Shown here: one piece after another, positions 37,870 through 50,313 of the stretch
Layout of the letters: each line of letters opens with the position of its first letter
Position numbering within the stretch: position 1 is the stretch's first letter
Origin: Gossypium raimondii
Taxonomy: Eukaryota; Streptophyta; Magnoliopsida; Malvales; Malvaceae
DNA: 64,000 nucleotides
Assembly (NCBI RefSeq): GCF_025698545.1
Contig: NC_068569.1
Location: forward strand, 7,502,001 to 7,566,000
Direction of reading: 5' to 3'
Position numbers and translations under genes: made by a program
The notes under the pieces: model-generated
Databases searched by the model: none
What the model saw: the letters and a program-made list of their open reading frames with translations, nothing else
What the model was told of the DNA's origin: nothing

Positions 37870-38490
37870 AAAAGATGAAAAAAACTTCAATCTCTCTCTC
37901 TCTTCCCATTTTTTTTCTCTTCATTTTTTTCTTTAGCAGGCCAATCACAATTTTTTTTTCTCACTTCCCTTTTTATTAGAATCCAAAGTGCATCCACGGT
38001 TGGTATATATAGCCTATTGATGTTGGCCACTACAAACACAACACCAAAAAAAATTATATTTTACTGCCATGGGTGTCGGCCACCATAGTGTCGACATTAA
38101 AAAATAGAAAAAAAAATTTCCTGTTGCCTGCCACTACAATCATGGGATAAAATATTTTTTTTAGTGACATGGGTGTCTACCATTACAGTGTTGGCACCAA
38201 AAAATACCGATTATTTTTTGCAATATTGACCACCTAATAAAAAATTATTATTTTTGGACCGGAGAATACCTATATTTTACAAAATACGAGAGAAAAATAT
38301 ATATGGGTGTCGGCCATTACAGTGCCGGAACAAAAAATATTTTTTTTAAACCCCCAGCAATCAGTAGACAGTGATGGGAGAATGATTGACTTGGGTGCCT
38401 ACCACCGCCCTCAACTGTTCATTTTAAGTAACTCCGATCATTGTTTTTAAAATTGAGTCATTATTGTAAATATTTATTTTTTTAGGGTTA
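37870..38490 (-). repeat. Right TIR of the second element
   Basis: Inverted match to 31457-31900; see that entry. It is longer than the left copy because of an extra internal block near 38220-38340 that repeats GGGTGTCGGCCATTACAGTG. Confidence 0.72.
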
Positions 38491-38935
38491 ATTGAGTAAA
38501 ACATCAATAATATAGTAAGACATTAAATAAGGTTGTCTTATCATCGTCATTTACGACGTCAGCAATGCCGGTATTTCGGGTCAGGTCACTGTCACCCACT
38601 ATTCTGTTGTAGTAGCCACAATTTAATTCAACAACATTTATATCTACATTTTAGCATATGTTACAATTATACTATATAATAAATTAATCTGAATATTAAT
38701 TTAATTAAGAAATGATTTTTATAAATAAGTCATATTATTTTTATATAAAATTAATAAAGACTCACCTATAATTAAACATGAATTTAACTCATCATGCTTT
38801 TTTTAACGTTTAATTCTCCTATTTTAATTAAAGTTTTATTTGATTTTCGTGTAAATTTAAAAAATATATTTTATATAATTTTGTACATACACATAATGTG
38901 TCATAAGTTAAACGTAAAGTAATATATAGACACAG

Positions 38936-38967
<32 letters not shown>

Positions 38968-40969
38968 TATGATATTTACATTAAAATAAGGTTTTACTGC
39001 TAAAGTTTTTTTTCCATTTAATTTTTCTTATAATGAATTATTTAACTGCAGATCCATTTTTGTTGGAAGTAGCTAAGTGATAGGTTTTACTTTATTAATT
39101 GTAAATGTTCTGTCCTAATTACTTAAAAAAAAACTATTGACTTCATAAAACTACTATTGATTTTTATTTATATATATTTGAAAAGATTATGTTTGATAAA
39201 TGTGTGGAAGACTAAGAATTTTCCCCAAAAGAACAGTGTAACGAATATAGAGAAATGGTAGTGATTAGTTAATCACTTGAAAGAGGTTTGAAGTTACTGT
39301 AGTTTTGGATAAAAGGTTGCTACTTCCTCAAAATATCCATTTCAGTCTGAGCATAGTTATGTACAATATTTTTAATTTTATTAATTTATATATCAAAATA
39401 TTTTTATTTTTTTAAAAATATCATCAATGATCATTCAATTTTATGCATGGTATTGACGGGACTATGCATTTAGCTTATGAATTAAAATTTTATATGTAAC
39501 AAGCAAGATTTATTTAGGGTAACAGAAAAAAGAGAGGTTAATGCATGACAAGTGAGTTCTTAAACTAAACATTAATTAATAATGTATGAAAAAGAAAAAG
39601 AAATTAACCGTGACATAACGCAAAGAAAAGCCTACATAATCATTAAATTAAAAGAGAAGAAAATTTAAAATTTATGACGAAACACAATCAATCAGAGTTA
39701 TGATCTTCTTTTTTGTCTGATAGAAGTTAATTTTCTTACAGAAGTTCTGTGGAACTGATTACAGCAGGGTTGATTAAACAAAGTTAATGACAAATACACA
39801 CACAAAAAATTGCTATTATGAGTAGTTTTGGTTAGGGTAGCTTCTTCTGAGTTTCAGGGGGCTCAGAAAACCCTAAAACTCTCCTTTTTGTTTAATGGAG
39901 AGTTCGTTATACTGCATTATTTAGCATCGCTTTCTTTTTTGGAAATAGAACAGCAACCCCTTATTTCTTTCCGTGCCTGCTACTGCTGCTACGTTGCATT
40001 TTTTTTTCTGACAATTTTTTTATTGAAAAGATCCTTTTTTCCATAGTTGAGTTTAGCATAATTTAGTTTTTTGTTTCAAAGGAATGAGCTGCGTTTGAAG
40101 GCAATTATCCATGGATAATCAAGGAAGATAATAAAGAGAGAAACAGGAAAAGAAAATAGTACTCTGTAATTAATGAAGATTCAGGCTTTAATTACCTAGA
40201 AGTGACTGGTGAGCAAAAAGGGCTGCTTTCGAGCAATAGTTTTTAATGCTTCTTTAAAGATATATCAATCGAACTATATAAAATTGTTTGCATTTTGACT
40301 GTGCATCTCCAGTAGTTTCCCTGTAAATTACCATATTCAATATTAGCCCAGTGATTAATCTGGCTTCATCTTTATATATACTCCTTAAAAAATATCGGAA
40401 GCTGTTTTTTCTTTTCCATGCATGTGATCGAAATTTTTGAAAACATTTTTTGATTTCAACTGCTAAGGAATCAAACCGAACATGCATCAGAATTTCTTCT
40501 TCTTGGGAATGACTACTGTAAACCGCTTTAAATGACATATAGCAATATAGGTTCTAACTAAGACGCCACTTGTTACATAATAATTATGTTTAATTTAATT
40601 TATTAATTATGTGTTTTAATCTGATTAATTCACAATATATGAATTTATTCATCATTAGTGCTTCAATACAAATCCAAATCTGAAGAATATTTATACAAAA
40701 TTAGACGATATGAAATAAACTTATCATCTTTGACGGTAGTCTGAACTTGTTCTAACAACCGGTCATAGGTCATTTCAATGTAGCTATAGAAGCTACAGTA
40801 CTCAATTTTATTTTTAAATGCTAATGTTTCATTTTAATGCTTAAAACTGATTAATCTCTCTCTATATACATATATTAATAATTAATAAATATTATATAAG
40901 CTATATCCCACTGGCTTTGATGAAATACGTAACTCAAATACTAGCAAATAGCAGGTTAATTTACCATTC
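38491..40969. other. Intergenic AT-rich region
   Basis: No supported gene. An (AT)n microsatellite lies at 38937-38962. A 94-residue ORF on minus (40254-40538) has a plausible composition but no recognised family or splice context. Confidence 0.5.
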
Positions 40970-41790
40970 TGGTGTTGCTCTTCATCCCCTACGGCAGTTT
41001 TAGGGGCTTTTGTGCGGATATTTATGATCTTCTGTCATACTGAGCCTATCGGTCCTACAAGTTTGATGTATGCGTCACTACGACGGATGCTCATAAATTC
41101 AGGCTAATACGAAGAGTAAATATGAAATACATATACGTTATGGAGCTGCAAAATGTTACTCGCCTGTGCCACACTAACAGGATTGCATGCCAGTAATGGG
41201 CTAGTTTCCGGGACCTCACAACGGAGGGTATCCATGGAAACAGACAGCTTCGGTGGGGATTGGCCTTGGATGGACATATACGTGAGACCCAGTTTCTGTA
41301 CAGATTTTGCCCTGCCTATGTTACTTCACCATTTTAGGCGTAAGGACCATACTTTGGGGTGACCTGCCAATTTGCCAAGCTTGACAAGGAAGTTTCCGTC
41401 ATCTGTCGATGAATAATAATGAATGAGTAGAGTGAAAAATCAACAAGTTTAGTTAATGCGGATACTTTGGCAAACATAAGACATTGATACATTAAATTGC
41501 AGGAGAGATTCAATTACCGACAAGTGGAGGCCCAAATGTCTGCGATGCCTTACACTATAAATGGACCCTCAAATATAACTGCTCTGCCAAAAGGTGTTTT
41601 GAAATGATATGATATGATGTCGTCACCATGAATTACATGTACATATAGATATTGAATTTAATGCCTCTTAACTTATATATTAGTCTGACAGGACATACTT
41701 GTGCAGTTTAATCAATGCAGCTTCCAGCGATGAACTTTTCTTCTGCATACCCTTACGACAGTTGAAGCTAATGCTGTTTACGTGGTTAAA
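40970..41790 (+). pseudogene. Heavily degraded laccase relic
   Basis: Nucleotide blocks align in order with the laccase at 44023-48024: CTACAAGTTTGATGTATG (exon-1 end, about 41056), GAGCTGCAAAATGTTACTCG (exon-2 start, about 41144), an exon-3 end resembling ATTTGCCAAGCTTGACAAGG (about 41371), GGCCCAAATGTCTGCGATGC (exon 4, about 41529) and TTAATCAATGCAGCTTCCAG (exon 5, about 41709). Large parts of exons 3-6 are missing and the frame is lost throughout. It is an old, partial duplicate of the laccase 3 kb downstream, in the same orientation. Confidence 0.75.
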
Positions 41791-44022
41791 TATAAGGAAA
41801 ATTATATTTATGTATTTTATATTTAAATTTAAATTAAAATATTTTTTTATCATTTTTAAATAGTGAAATGGATTATTTAAGTGTCAAGTGATAAGGGGTT
41901 AGTTGTTATTTGAATCCATTTCACATTTCATCTTAGTTTGTTTCGAGGTAAAATTATCAATATTTATATTGGTTTTAGGATCTTAGTATCTTGTGCTGAA
42001 TGTTGGTCTTTTAGCTAGTTTTAAGTATTTTTATGTTTAATGTGGAATAAACTATTTTTAATAAGGTTGGAGTATTGAGAATTTTGAGATTTTTATTGAA
42101 GATGTGTGGGTTTCCTTTTAGATTTTTCTAGTTATAGTGAGTTAGTATTTTAGTTTAGTAATTGTAATATTTTATTTAAATGAAAAATCTTATGTAATAA
42201 TTTTTAAAAATATTAACATACAAAACAAGTATAGTCTTGGTTGAAATGGTAAATGAGGGTTGATATATTGAGTTTAAATTCTATTATATATATGTACATA
42301 ATTTTCTAGAGTTTATATAAAAAACAAAAAATACCCTCAAAATAATATTAGTTACTTTATAATAATATTGGATCTTTAGTAATTTCGCAATTGAATTGAG
42401 ACCCGATTGATGGGTGACCCTAACTCAGTCAAACTCTTAAATATAATACTAGATACTAGATCATGAATAAAAAAAACATAATCATGTAATAAACAATGTT
42501 GTTTGAATCGGGCCAGCCGAGAGACCAGTTTGAAAAGTAGTTTTGAACTGGTTAGATCGAGAATTGGTACAAATTGATTGAACCAATTTTTTTTAAAACA
42601 ATATTTTATTAAAAAATTTAATAATATTTTAATTGGACTGGTTAGATTAATCGAACTGGTGACCTGATCGGGGCGACCATTGATTTAATTTAAAAAAATG
42701 AGTAATAAAAATATTTATATGAAAATTAAATGTGATTAGTTGAAATGCTGAAGTGAATATGTTAAAAACTTTAATATTCTAAGGTCAGATTATATTGTGT
42801 GTTTTTCTAATTTTATATAGAAGATAAAAAAAAGTAAAATACCATTTAATATTACTACGTCAACTTTCATATATAGTGAGATACAGATAGATATAATTAA
42901 TACAGCCAGAATGTGTTCAAAAGGACCATTTGAATGCGGTTTAGACAGGGGTTTTGGGCCTTCTAAACTTCTTTTAGCAACTTGTTTGAGGAGTTGTTGG
43001 CCCATATCCTTCTTGGCTTTTCTAGCTCTTACTTTAAATTAAAAATGGGTTGAATTTATTTATTAATTATATAAATATAAATATTAATCTTATAAAAAAA
43101 ATACCAACTCTTTTGACCTTTGGAGATGAGATTTAAAAAGGATATATTCTTCAAAATTTGGAACCCATCAATTAGCAACTTGGTACAAGAAGGAAGTTTG
43201 ATTTCCTGTATTGTAATCAAGCTTTGTCTGTTGATGCTGATATCTTTGCTTCAGGCATGTTGCGTCCATTGAGGTTTCTCTAAGTATCATGTTCCATAAT
43301 TTTTAAAAAATATTTGTATAAACTATGCATCTCACACTTGTTGCCTTTAGTACAATCGTTGATGTTTTAAATATTCACAAAGGCATATACTTGGAGTGTA
43401 TATCTCATAATTATATCAATTGACACTTTCTACATGAGGTTGTGGTTATGAATGGGGTTTAAAGATGAGAAGCAGCCGCAAAGATAAATAATAGAAATTT
43501 CTTGTTCAGTTGGTACTAATTAATGATACCATTTTATTCTACTTGAATTAGAGTATAAGTGTCGGCTAAAAACATGTGTTTGACAGAAAGATATTTAATT
43601 TCTTAAAGATCCAAGTAACTCTAAATATGTATTGACATGAATATTGGAAACAGGTAAAAAGAAAACGGAAAAGAAAGAATCATGGAATTTAAGCAAGTTA
43701 ATGATTTGAATTGTAAGACTTTACAATAACTAAAATTAGAGTTATTTAAGGAACAAAGGCCAGGTATGCCTGCTTGGCGGCTAGTTTCAAGTCCAAAAGT
43801 AGCGATGTTTGCTATACTTAGTAGTTGCTCTCAGAAAGTAAGTTAGGATTATTAGTTTCTACACAAAGCCGAAGTTGTCAGTTGAAAAAGAAAGGAGACC
43901 GAATAAATTGTTTATCTTTGACGGCACTTCCCCAAGTCGAAGTCTAAGCCGCCTGATCTCTGATCCATATACGTGTATTCAAGCTGTAGTTTAAGCTTTA
44001 AAGTCTCTTAGACATAAATAGT
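41791..44022. other. Intergenic region between laccase relics
   Basis: No gene recognised. The 42480-42680 segment resembles a dispersed repeat (GGACTGGTTAGATTAATCGA and similar). The region immediately before 44023 would contain the laccase promoter. Confidence 0.5.
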
Positions 44023-44990
44023 ATGGCTGCTGTTTATAAATCAACAGCATTTATGGGTGTCTTTGTCTTCACATTTGTCACTTTATGTCTTTTTCCACTG
44101 CCTGTAGCTGGGATCACCAGGCATTACAAGTTTGATGTATGTATCCCATTCCCATCGACCACTTTAAAGTCATTGAACAGTATAAAAGAGAAGTCACTTT
44201 CATTTTTGTAGATCAAGCTGCAAAACGTAGCTCGTTTGTGCCATGCCAAGAGCATCGTAACGGTAAATGGGCAGTTTCCTGGTCCTTGTGTCATGGTAAG
44301 GGAAGGCAACCAGCTTTCAGTAAAAGTGGTTAACCATGTGCCCAACAACATCACCATTCACTGGTATGGAAGTTCTTCACTTAAACACATTGTTTATGTA
44401 GTCTAGGAAGTTCCCTCAACTGTAAGTTACTACCCTTTTAGGCATGATGTTCGACAGCTTTGAACTGGATGGGCGAACGGACCGGCATATGTGACTCAGT
44501 GTCCCATACAAAACGGCCCAAGTTATGTGTACAAATTCAGAATTGTAGGCCAAAGGGGAACTCTCTTCTGGCATGCCCATATATCATGGTTAAGAGCAAC
44601 TGTTTATGGTCCCTTGATCATTCTTCCTAGGCTTGGTGTTCCTTACCCATTTCCCAAGCCTTACAAAGAAGTTCCCATCATTTTTGGTAATAAATTCTAA
44701 ATCAAGGGACATAAAGTTCCATCTATTTGTTTCTTCAAGTGACCTTACTTTTGCTGACATAAATCGTCATGGATGATGATTAAACTGCAGGTGAATGGTT
44801 CAATGCAGATACAGAAGCAATTATTAGCCAAGCTCTTCAAACAGGTGCAGGACCAAATGTCTCTGATGCTTACACCATCAATGGACATCCAGGACCATTC
44901 TACAACTGTTCTGCCAAAGGTACAAAAAGGCTAGTACTACAATATGATGAGCTAATTGAGTCATTTAACTCAGCTGGAGAACTTATTATC

Positions 44991-45538
44991 TATTGGCAAC
45001 CTACAATCTTTGACTTTTCAAAGATATTTGTGTCAGAAAATTGGGCACCGAAAATCTAAGCATTTAAGGCATAGATTTTTGGGTTGAAATTTAGTTTAGG
45101 ATAATTGCAATTTTAGTCCCTAATTGTATAGTGACTTTACAAGTTGATCCTTAAGCTTCAACTATAAATAGGCCTAGTTATTTCTCATTTTCTCCATCCC
45201 ACAAATGCCATTCTCTACTTAAGGCATTATTCTCTCTCCTTATTTGTAAAATTTCACTTGTATTTTAGAGTGAAATATATTTGGTAGTGCCCGAGGATGT
45301 AGGCAAAATTTGCTGAACCTCGTTAAAATTCTAGTGTTCTTTATTGTTTATTTTGCATATTTTGCGAGTGTGATTGTAGTGATTTATTGTGCTATTAAAT
45401 TACGATAGAGGGATATTCTGGCTAGGAAAGACCTGGTACTTAAGCGATCCTTGTGATCCACCTCTCTTTCCTGGGAATTGAACTTAGTGTGATTTTTTAG
45501 TACAATAATTTTACTCTTTTACACGCTTCCGCGCAACA
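44991..45538 (+). repeat. Copia LTR 1
   Basis: 548 bp, nearly identical to 46269-46816, followed by a copy of laccase intron/exon-5 sequence instead of a primer-binding site. Confidence 0.9.
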
Positions 45539-45577
45539 TTATCATTCATGACAGATACTTTCAAGCTGAAGGTGAAG
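45539..45577 (+). repeat. Misplaced 39-bp copy of the laccase intron-4/exon-5 boundary
   Basis: Begins TTATCATTCATGACAG and runs to GAAGGTGAAG, identical to 46817-46855. It carries the target duplication, the splice acceptor and 23 bp of exon 5. It then joins Copia RNase H sequence across GAAG, a 4-bp microhomology. Confidence 0.88.
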
Positions 45578-46140
45578 CAGTTAGTATAGTGAGCAGGTAT
45601 ATGCATAATCCTGGAAAAGGACATTGGCAAGCTGTGAAATGGATTCTACGGTATATTCTAAAGACCGTGGATGTTGGATTACTGTTCAAGCAGGATACTA
45701 CACTTGGTAAAGGTGTTATTGGGTACGTTGATTCTGACTATGCCGGTGATTTGGACAAACGAAGATCAACCACCGGTTATGTGTTTACACTTGCTGGAGG
45801 ACCAATAAGTTGGAAGTCTACACTGCATCTCTGATTGCGTTGTCAACCACGAAGCCAAATACATGGTCATAATGAGGTCAGAAAGGAAGCTATTTGGTTA
45901 CAAGGTATGGTTAAAACCTTGGGATTGGTTCAGGAGCATATTGACGTGTATTGTGATAGTCAAAGTGCTATTCATTTAGCAAAGAATCAAGTCTATCATG
46001 CACGTACAAAGCATATCGACGCATCGATTCCATTTTGTGCGGAAATTATTGATGAAGGAAAATTCGTCTTCAGAAGATCAAGACTGCAGATAATCCCGCA
46101 GATATGATGACCAAGGTGGTAACAACAATCAAGTTCGAAC
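45578..46140 (+). pseudogene. Copia RNase H relic
   Basis: The frame at 45589-45834 reads SRYMHNPGKGHWQAVKWILR and YVDSDYAGDLDKRRSTTGYV, the end of RT and the start of Ty1/Copia RNase H. After a frameshift near 45834 it continues (to 46107) with CDSQSAIHLAKNQ and ARTKHID. A short tail with NPADMMTK follows in another frame. Inactive fragment. Confidence 0.88.
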
Positions 46141-46268
46141 ATTGTTTGAACTTGATCAATATCCTGCAAGTTTAACAGTTGAAGAAGGCACTATCAAGTA
46201 TTATTGTCGAAGGCAGAAAGAATTGTGTGAAGATAAGATTATCCTAATCAAATCTTCAAGGTGGAGAT

Positions 46269-46816
46269 TATTGGCAACCTACAATCTTTGACTTTTCAAA
46301 GATATTTGTGTCAGAAAATTGGGCACCGAAAATCTAAGCATTTAAGGCATAGATTTTTGGGTTGAAATTTAGCTTGGGATAATTGCAATTTTGGTCCCTA
46401 ATTGTATAGTGACTTTACAAGTTGATCCTTAAGCTTCAACTATAAATAGGCCTAGTTATTTCTCATTTTCTCCATCCCACAAATGCCATTCTCTACTTAA
46501 GGCATTATTCTCTCTCCTTATTTGTAAAATTTCACTTGTATTTTAGAGTGAAATATATTTGGTAGTGCCCGAGGATGTAGGCAAAATTTGCTGAACCTCG
46601 TTAAAATTCTAGTGTTCTTTATTGTTTATTTTGCATATTTTGCGAGTGTGATTGTAGTGATTTATTGTGCTATTAAATTACGATAGAGGGATATTCTGGC
46701 TAGGAAAGACCTGGTACTTAAGCGATCCTTGTGATCCACCTCTCTTTCCTGGGAATTGAACTTAGTGTGATTTTTTAGTACAATAATTTTACTCTTTTAC
46801 ACGCTTCCGCGCAACA
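46269..46816 (+). repeat. Copia LTR 2
   Basis: 548 bp, preceded by a purine tract and followed by the TTATC duplication and laccase exon 5. Confidence 0.9.
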
Positions 46817-48141
46817 TTATCATTCATGACAGATACTTTCAAGCTGAAGGTGAAGCCTGGCAAGACATACCTTCTCCACCTTATCAATGCGGCTCTCAAC
46901 GATCAACTCTTCTTCGGCATAGCTAACCATACCCTTACAGTTGTTGAAGCTGACGCCGTTTACGTTAAACCATTTAAGACCGAAACAATCCTCATCGCCT
47001 CTGGCCAGACCACGAATGTGCTTCTTAAGACCAAACAACATATCTAAATGCCTCATTCTTCATGGCCGCTCGACCGTATGTGACAGGGTCGGCCACATTT
47101 AATAATTCAACAGTTGCTGGCATTTTAGAATATGAATTATCACCCAATAGCTTACCTTCAAGCATCTCAGTTAAGAACCTTTCTCCGTTTAAACCAAATT
47201 TACCTACTCTAAGTAACACTTCCTTCGTAGCAAATTTCGCGAACAAGTTGCACGGCTTAGCTACTGTACATTCCCCGGCTAGCGTACCTCATAACGTAGA
47301 TAAGCAGTTTTTGTTCACAGTTGGCCTTGGAACTAGCCAATGTTGGCAAAACCGAACCTGCCAGGGACCTAATGGAACCAAGTTTGCAGCTGCAGTCAAT
47401 AACGTATCTTTCCCAATGCCAACCACAGCATTACTCCAGGCACACTTCTTCGGAAAGTCACATGGGGTTTACAAAACTGATTTTCCAAGAGAACTTAAAA
47501 TCCGATTTGATTATATGGGCACTCCACCCAATAACACTATGGTAAATAATGGAACAGAACTACTAGTCCTTCCTTTTAACACAAATGTGGAGCTAATCAT
47601 GCAAGACACCAGCATACTAGGAGCTGAAAGCCACCCTCTTCATTTGCATGGCTACAATTTCTTTGTTGTTGGCCAAGGTTTTGGGAATTTTGATCCACAA
47701 AAGGACCCTAATAACTTTAATCTCATTGACACTGTTGAAAGGAACACTGTTGGTGTGCCAGCAGGAGGTTTGGTAGTTATTCTTTTCGTAGCTGACAACC
47801 CAGGTGAGGAGAAATAACACCTTAGTGCAATTGCTTCATTTTTAGTGTATGTATATTGTACCCTAAATTGCTTATTGGTGACAACTGACGACAGGGGTAT
47901 GGTTCATGCATTGCCACATTGACGCCCACCAAAGTTGGGGCCTGAAGATGGCTTGGATTGTGTTGGATGGAGATCTACCCAATCAGAAGTTGAGTCCACC
48001 CCCAATGATCTTCCCATGTGTTAACAATCATCAATCTCTTGGACTTTATTCACTAGGCAGAGAAACATTGGTGAGGGAATATTTTTGCTCATTTCAGATT
48101 CAAGAGGCAGGTTCCATAACATATCAAATAAGGAATGTTTA

Positions 48142-48980
48142 TGTAATAGCCTGAATTTTAGGGATGTCGAAAACAGTGGTTCGAGACCACCAAATCTGGC
48201 AATTAAGCTCGTAAATTTTTATCATTTAATATTTACAAGCCAAATCTGGTTTTTAAAAGATTTTTAAATTAGTAATTTGTGTTTTATAAGGCTTTATTAG
48301 ATCAAGTGATTTAGAAAAGAGGTATCAAGATCTCGGTCCTATAAACCGAGCCATAAATATTTTTATAAATATTTACAGAGTGTCATTAAGGTAGTAGTAA
48401 AGTTTCGTTAAAAAATTTTAACGTTTTGGTAGTTAATTAATTAAAAAGAACTAAATTAAAAAAGGTACAAAACTTGCTAATTAAAGAAATAGTGATTAAA
48501 TAGCATAAATAGTAAATAAAGGAGGACTAAAAGAGAAATTGGACCCACATGGGATGGTTGAGGCGGCATAAGCATAGAAAATTCAAGGAATTGATGTGAA
48601 ATAACGGTAAAATTGTAAAATTTGCCAAATTTAAGTGAAATAAATAGGAAAGTAAAATTCTAGACATTTTCATCATCATTTTTCAGTTTTAAAACAGCCA
48701 TTGAAGAGGGTTTAAGCTAGTTTTCAATATTTGCTTCATGTAAGTTTAATTATTGCACTTTCCTCAAATTTTTTTATGTTTTGAGACACTTACAATTAGG
48801 TCCAACTAACCATTTTATTGGTTTTTCATTTTATTGAAAGTTTTGGAAGATATCATTGATAAGTTTATATGATTTTAGTTATTAGATGATGAAATTGAGA
48901 TGTTGATGGATACTTAAAGGTATTTTATTAAAGGATTTTGGATGAAATCATGATTTAGGGATTAAATTGAAACCTCTTTA
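48142..48980 (+). mobile_element. Truncated Gypsy-like LTR fragment
   Basis: Starts TGTAATAGCCTGAATTTTAG just after the laccase relic. It shares with the nested LTR at 32712-35634 (reverse strand) the ordered blocks GAGGTATCAAGA, GAGCCATAAATATTT, AAAGTTTCGTTAA and GATTAAATAGC. No LTR end (GTGTTACA) was found, so the right side is truncated; its limit is approximate. Confidence 0.65.
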
Positions 48981-50313
48981 TTTAAAATATATATATGCCC
49001 TACTTCAATCATTAAAATAATTATTAATAATTTCTGAATAGATTAACTAAACTATTTTCATATGATATTATAATGAAAATATTCAATTAAAATTTTTTTA
49101 ACTTAAATTGTAACATACTAAACGGACTCGATTATAATTAAGGTTTGAATCACAATTATATAAAAAAATATATTAAAAATTCTAATATATTTAGATTTTT
49201 AACTAAAAAATTTAACCTGCATTGTCACTAAAAGAGAGGATACCCTTGAAGCGGTTGAAAATACAACAACAATACCATCAATCAATCAATAAAGCACGTG
49301 TTGAAATGGCATGACAAAAGCAATAGTGGTATTAAATTTTTACACATACACGCTCGTCGTAACATCAAATTTCATTTTTAATGCCATGAGAACTCGTTCC
49401 GCACTGATGCATTTAGCTTCAACTGAAAACGTACACATGCTAAATAGTTTGTCTTTCTAGAATTCTAATCTGTACTTTACAGTACAACTAAGATTAAGGT
49501 CAAAGGTCGAAAAGAAAATTAAGGTATCTGATAGATTTATACATAATTTAATTATATTTTATATTGATTTTAAATCATTATTTGGGATGAATAATTCTCT
49601 GTGCTTATTTTTTATTTAATTTAATCTTTAAATTTAGTAAATTGTCGTATCAAAATCTGAAATAGATATTTATTCTTACATTGAAAATTAATATTTTCTT
49701 TAAGTTAATTTTAAATTTAATTATTGTTTTATATAAGACCTAAATTTGATAATTATTTTTATTTTGAGACTTGAATTTTAAAATCTTTAGAAAATATCAA
49801 ATGTTTACTTAAGAAAAATTAAATCTAATATAAAAATAATTTTTAAGTTCAAAAATTAATTTGAAAGAATTTATGGCCAAAAAGTGATAACCATTTCGTA
49901 TTTAATTTATTCTAAATTGTCGGATACAATTAAAAGAGGATAACATGCGGTAGGGCCCAAAGACATGTGCAGAAACACATTGGTAATCTAGGTGAATGGA
50001 GTGGAGACAGAGTGGGCGGCCCTTATATCAAATCTTTGCCTCCTGCCCTACTTTCTCTCATTTTGTTTGACCCATTTCCCTTAAAATCAAAGTTAAAAGA
50101 ATCAGTTCACTAAAAATATATAATCTATTAATTCACGAATTGAATATTTTTTAATATTTTAATAATTAATTTGAATAAAAAATTAATGATCCGATTAATT
50201 CAATCACTAGTACACCTAAAAACATTTATTAGATTTATGCCCTCAAATATATTTATTAAGGTATTGAGTTCAAATCTTTATTAAATATCCTCAAATTTAT
50301 ATCTATTACCTTA
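48981..50313. other. AT-rich intergenic spacer
   Basis: No gene or clear repeat was recognised. Confidence 0.5.

Larger units (their letters stand above)
31457..38490. mobile_element. Second TIR-bounded element (probable PMD-MULE) with nested retroelements
   Basis: Long inverted repeats at about 31457-31900 and 37870-38490 enclose about 7 kb. Inside are a PMD relic on minus (36230-36540), a truncated LTR retroelement on plus (31911-36229) and a solo LTR nested in that. Without the insertions the element would be about 2.7 kb. The TIRs differ in sequence from those at 16458/25541, so it is a separate family. No transposase domain was recognised, so superfamily assignment rests on long TIRs and PMD cargo. 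A target-site duplication was not found. Confidence 0.65.
44991..46816 (+). mobile_element. Deleted Copia (Ty1) retrotransposon in laccase intron 4
   Basis: Two 548-bp direct LTRs (44991-45538, 46269-46816) start TATTGGCAACC and end GCGCAACA. The whole is flanked by the 5-bp duplication TTATC (44986-44990, 46817-46821). The LTRs carry TATA-like CTATAAATAGG and differ at three or so positions (for example near 45109). Only the RNase H end of the coding region and a purine tract (AAGGTGGAGAT, about 46258) remain; gag, protease, integrase, RT and the primer-binding site are absent. The 39 bp following LTR1 (45539-45577) are not Copia: they duplicate the laccase flank at 46817-46855. Confidence 0.88.
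44023..48024 (+). pseudogene. Laccase (LAC17-type multicopper oxidase) pseudogene, interrupted by a Copia element
   Basis: Six exons with standard laccase lengths: 44023-44136, 44212-44363 (152), 44442-44686 (245), 44791-44919 (129), 46833-47803 and 47895-48024. Secreted laccases of this type polymerise lignin monomers in the cell wall. A signal peptide is visible (hydrophobic VFTFVTLCLFPLPVAG). Copper-ligand motifs survive: [34 protein letters not shown] and [10 protein letters not shown]. Defects: Gly-to-Asp after HWH; a TGA for the expected Arg codon at 44461 (VRQL*TGW); a frameshift at about 47036-47060 after TTNVLLKTK; and an indel near 48008 that moves the terminal stop out of frame. 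The Copia insertion lies in intron 4, 16 bp upstream of exon 5. Non-functional as written. Confidence 0.88.

Noticed and set aside
40254-40538. 94-residue minus-strand ORF (MSFKAVYSSHSQEEEILMHV...)
   Set aside because: No recognised motif, no splice or promoter context, and an AT-rich region where chance ORFs of this size occur. Kept as a possibility only.
42790-43005. 71-residue minus-strand ORF (MGQQLLKQVAKRSLEGPKPL...)
   Set aside because: Composition shifts abruptly to a hydrophobic tail, with no family resemblance and no neighbouring exons. Likely chance.
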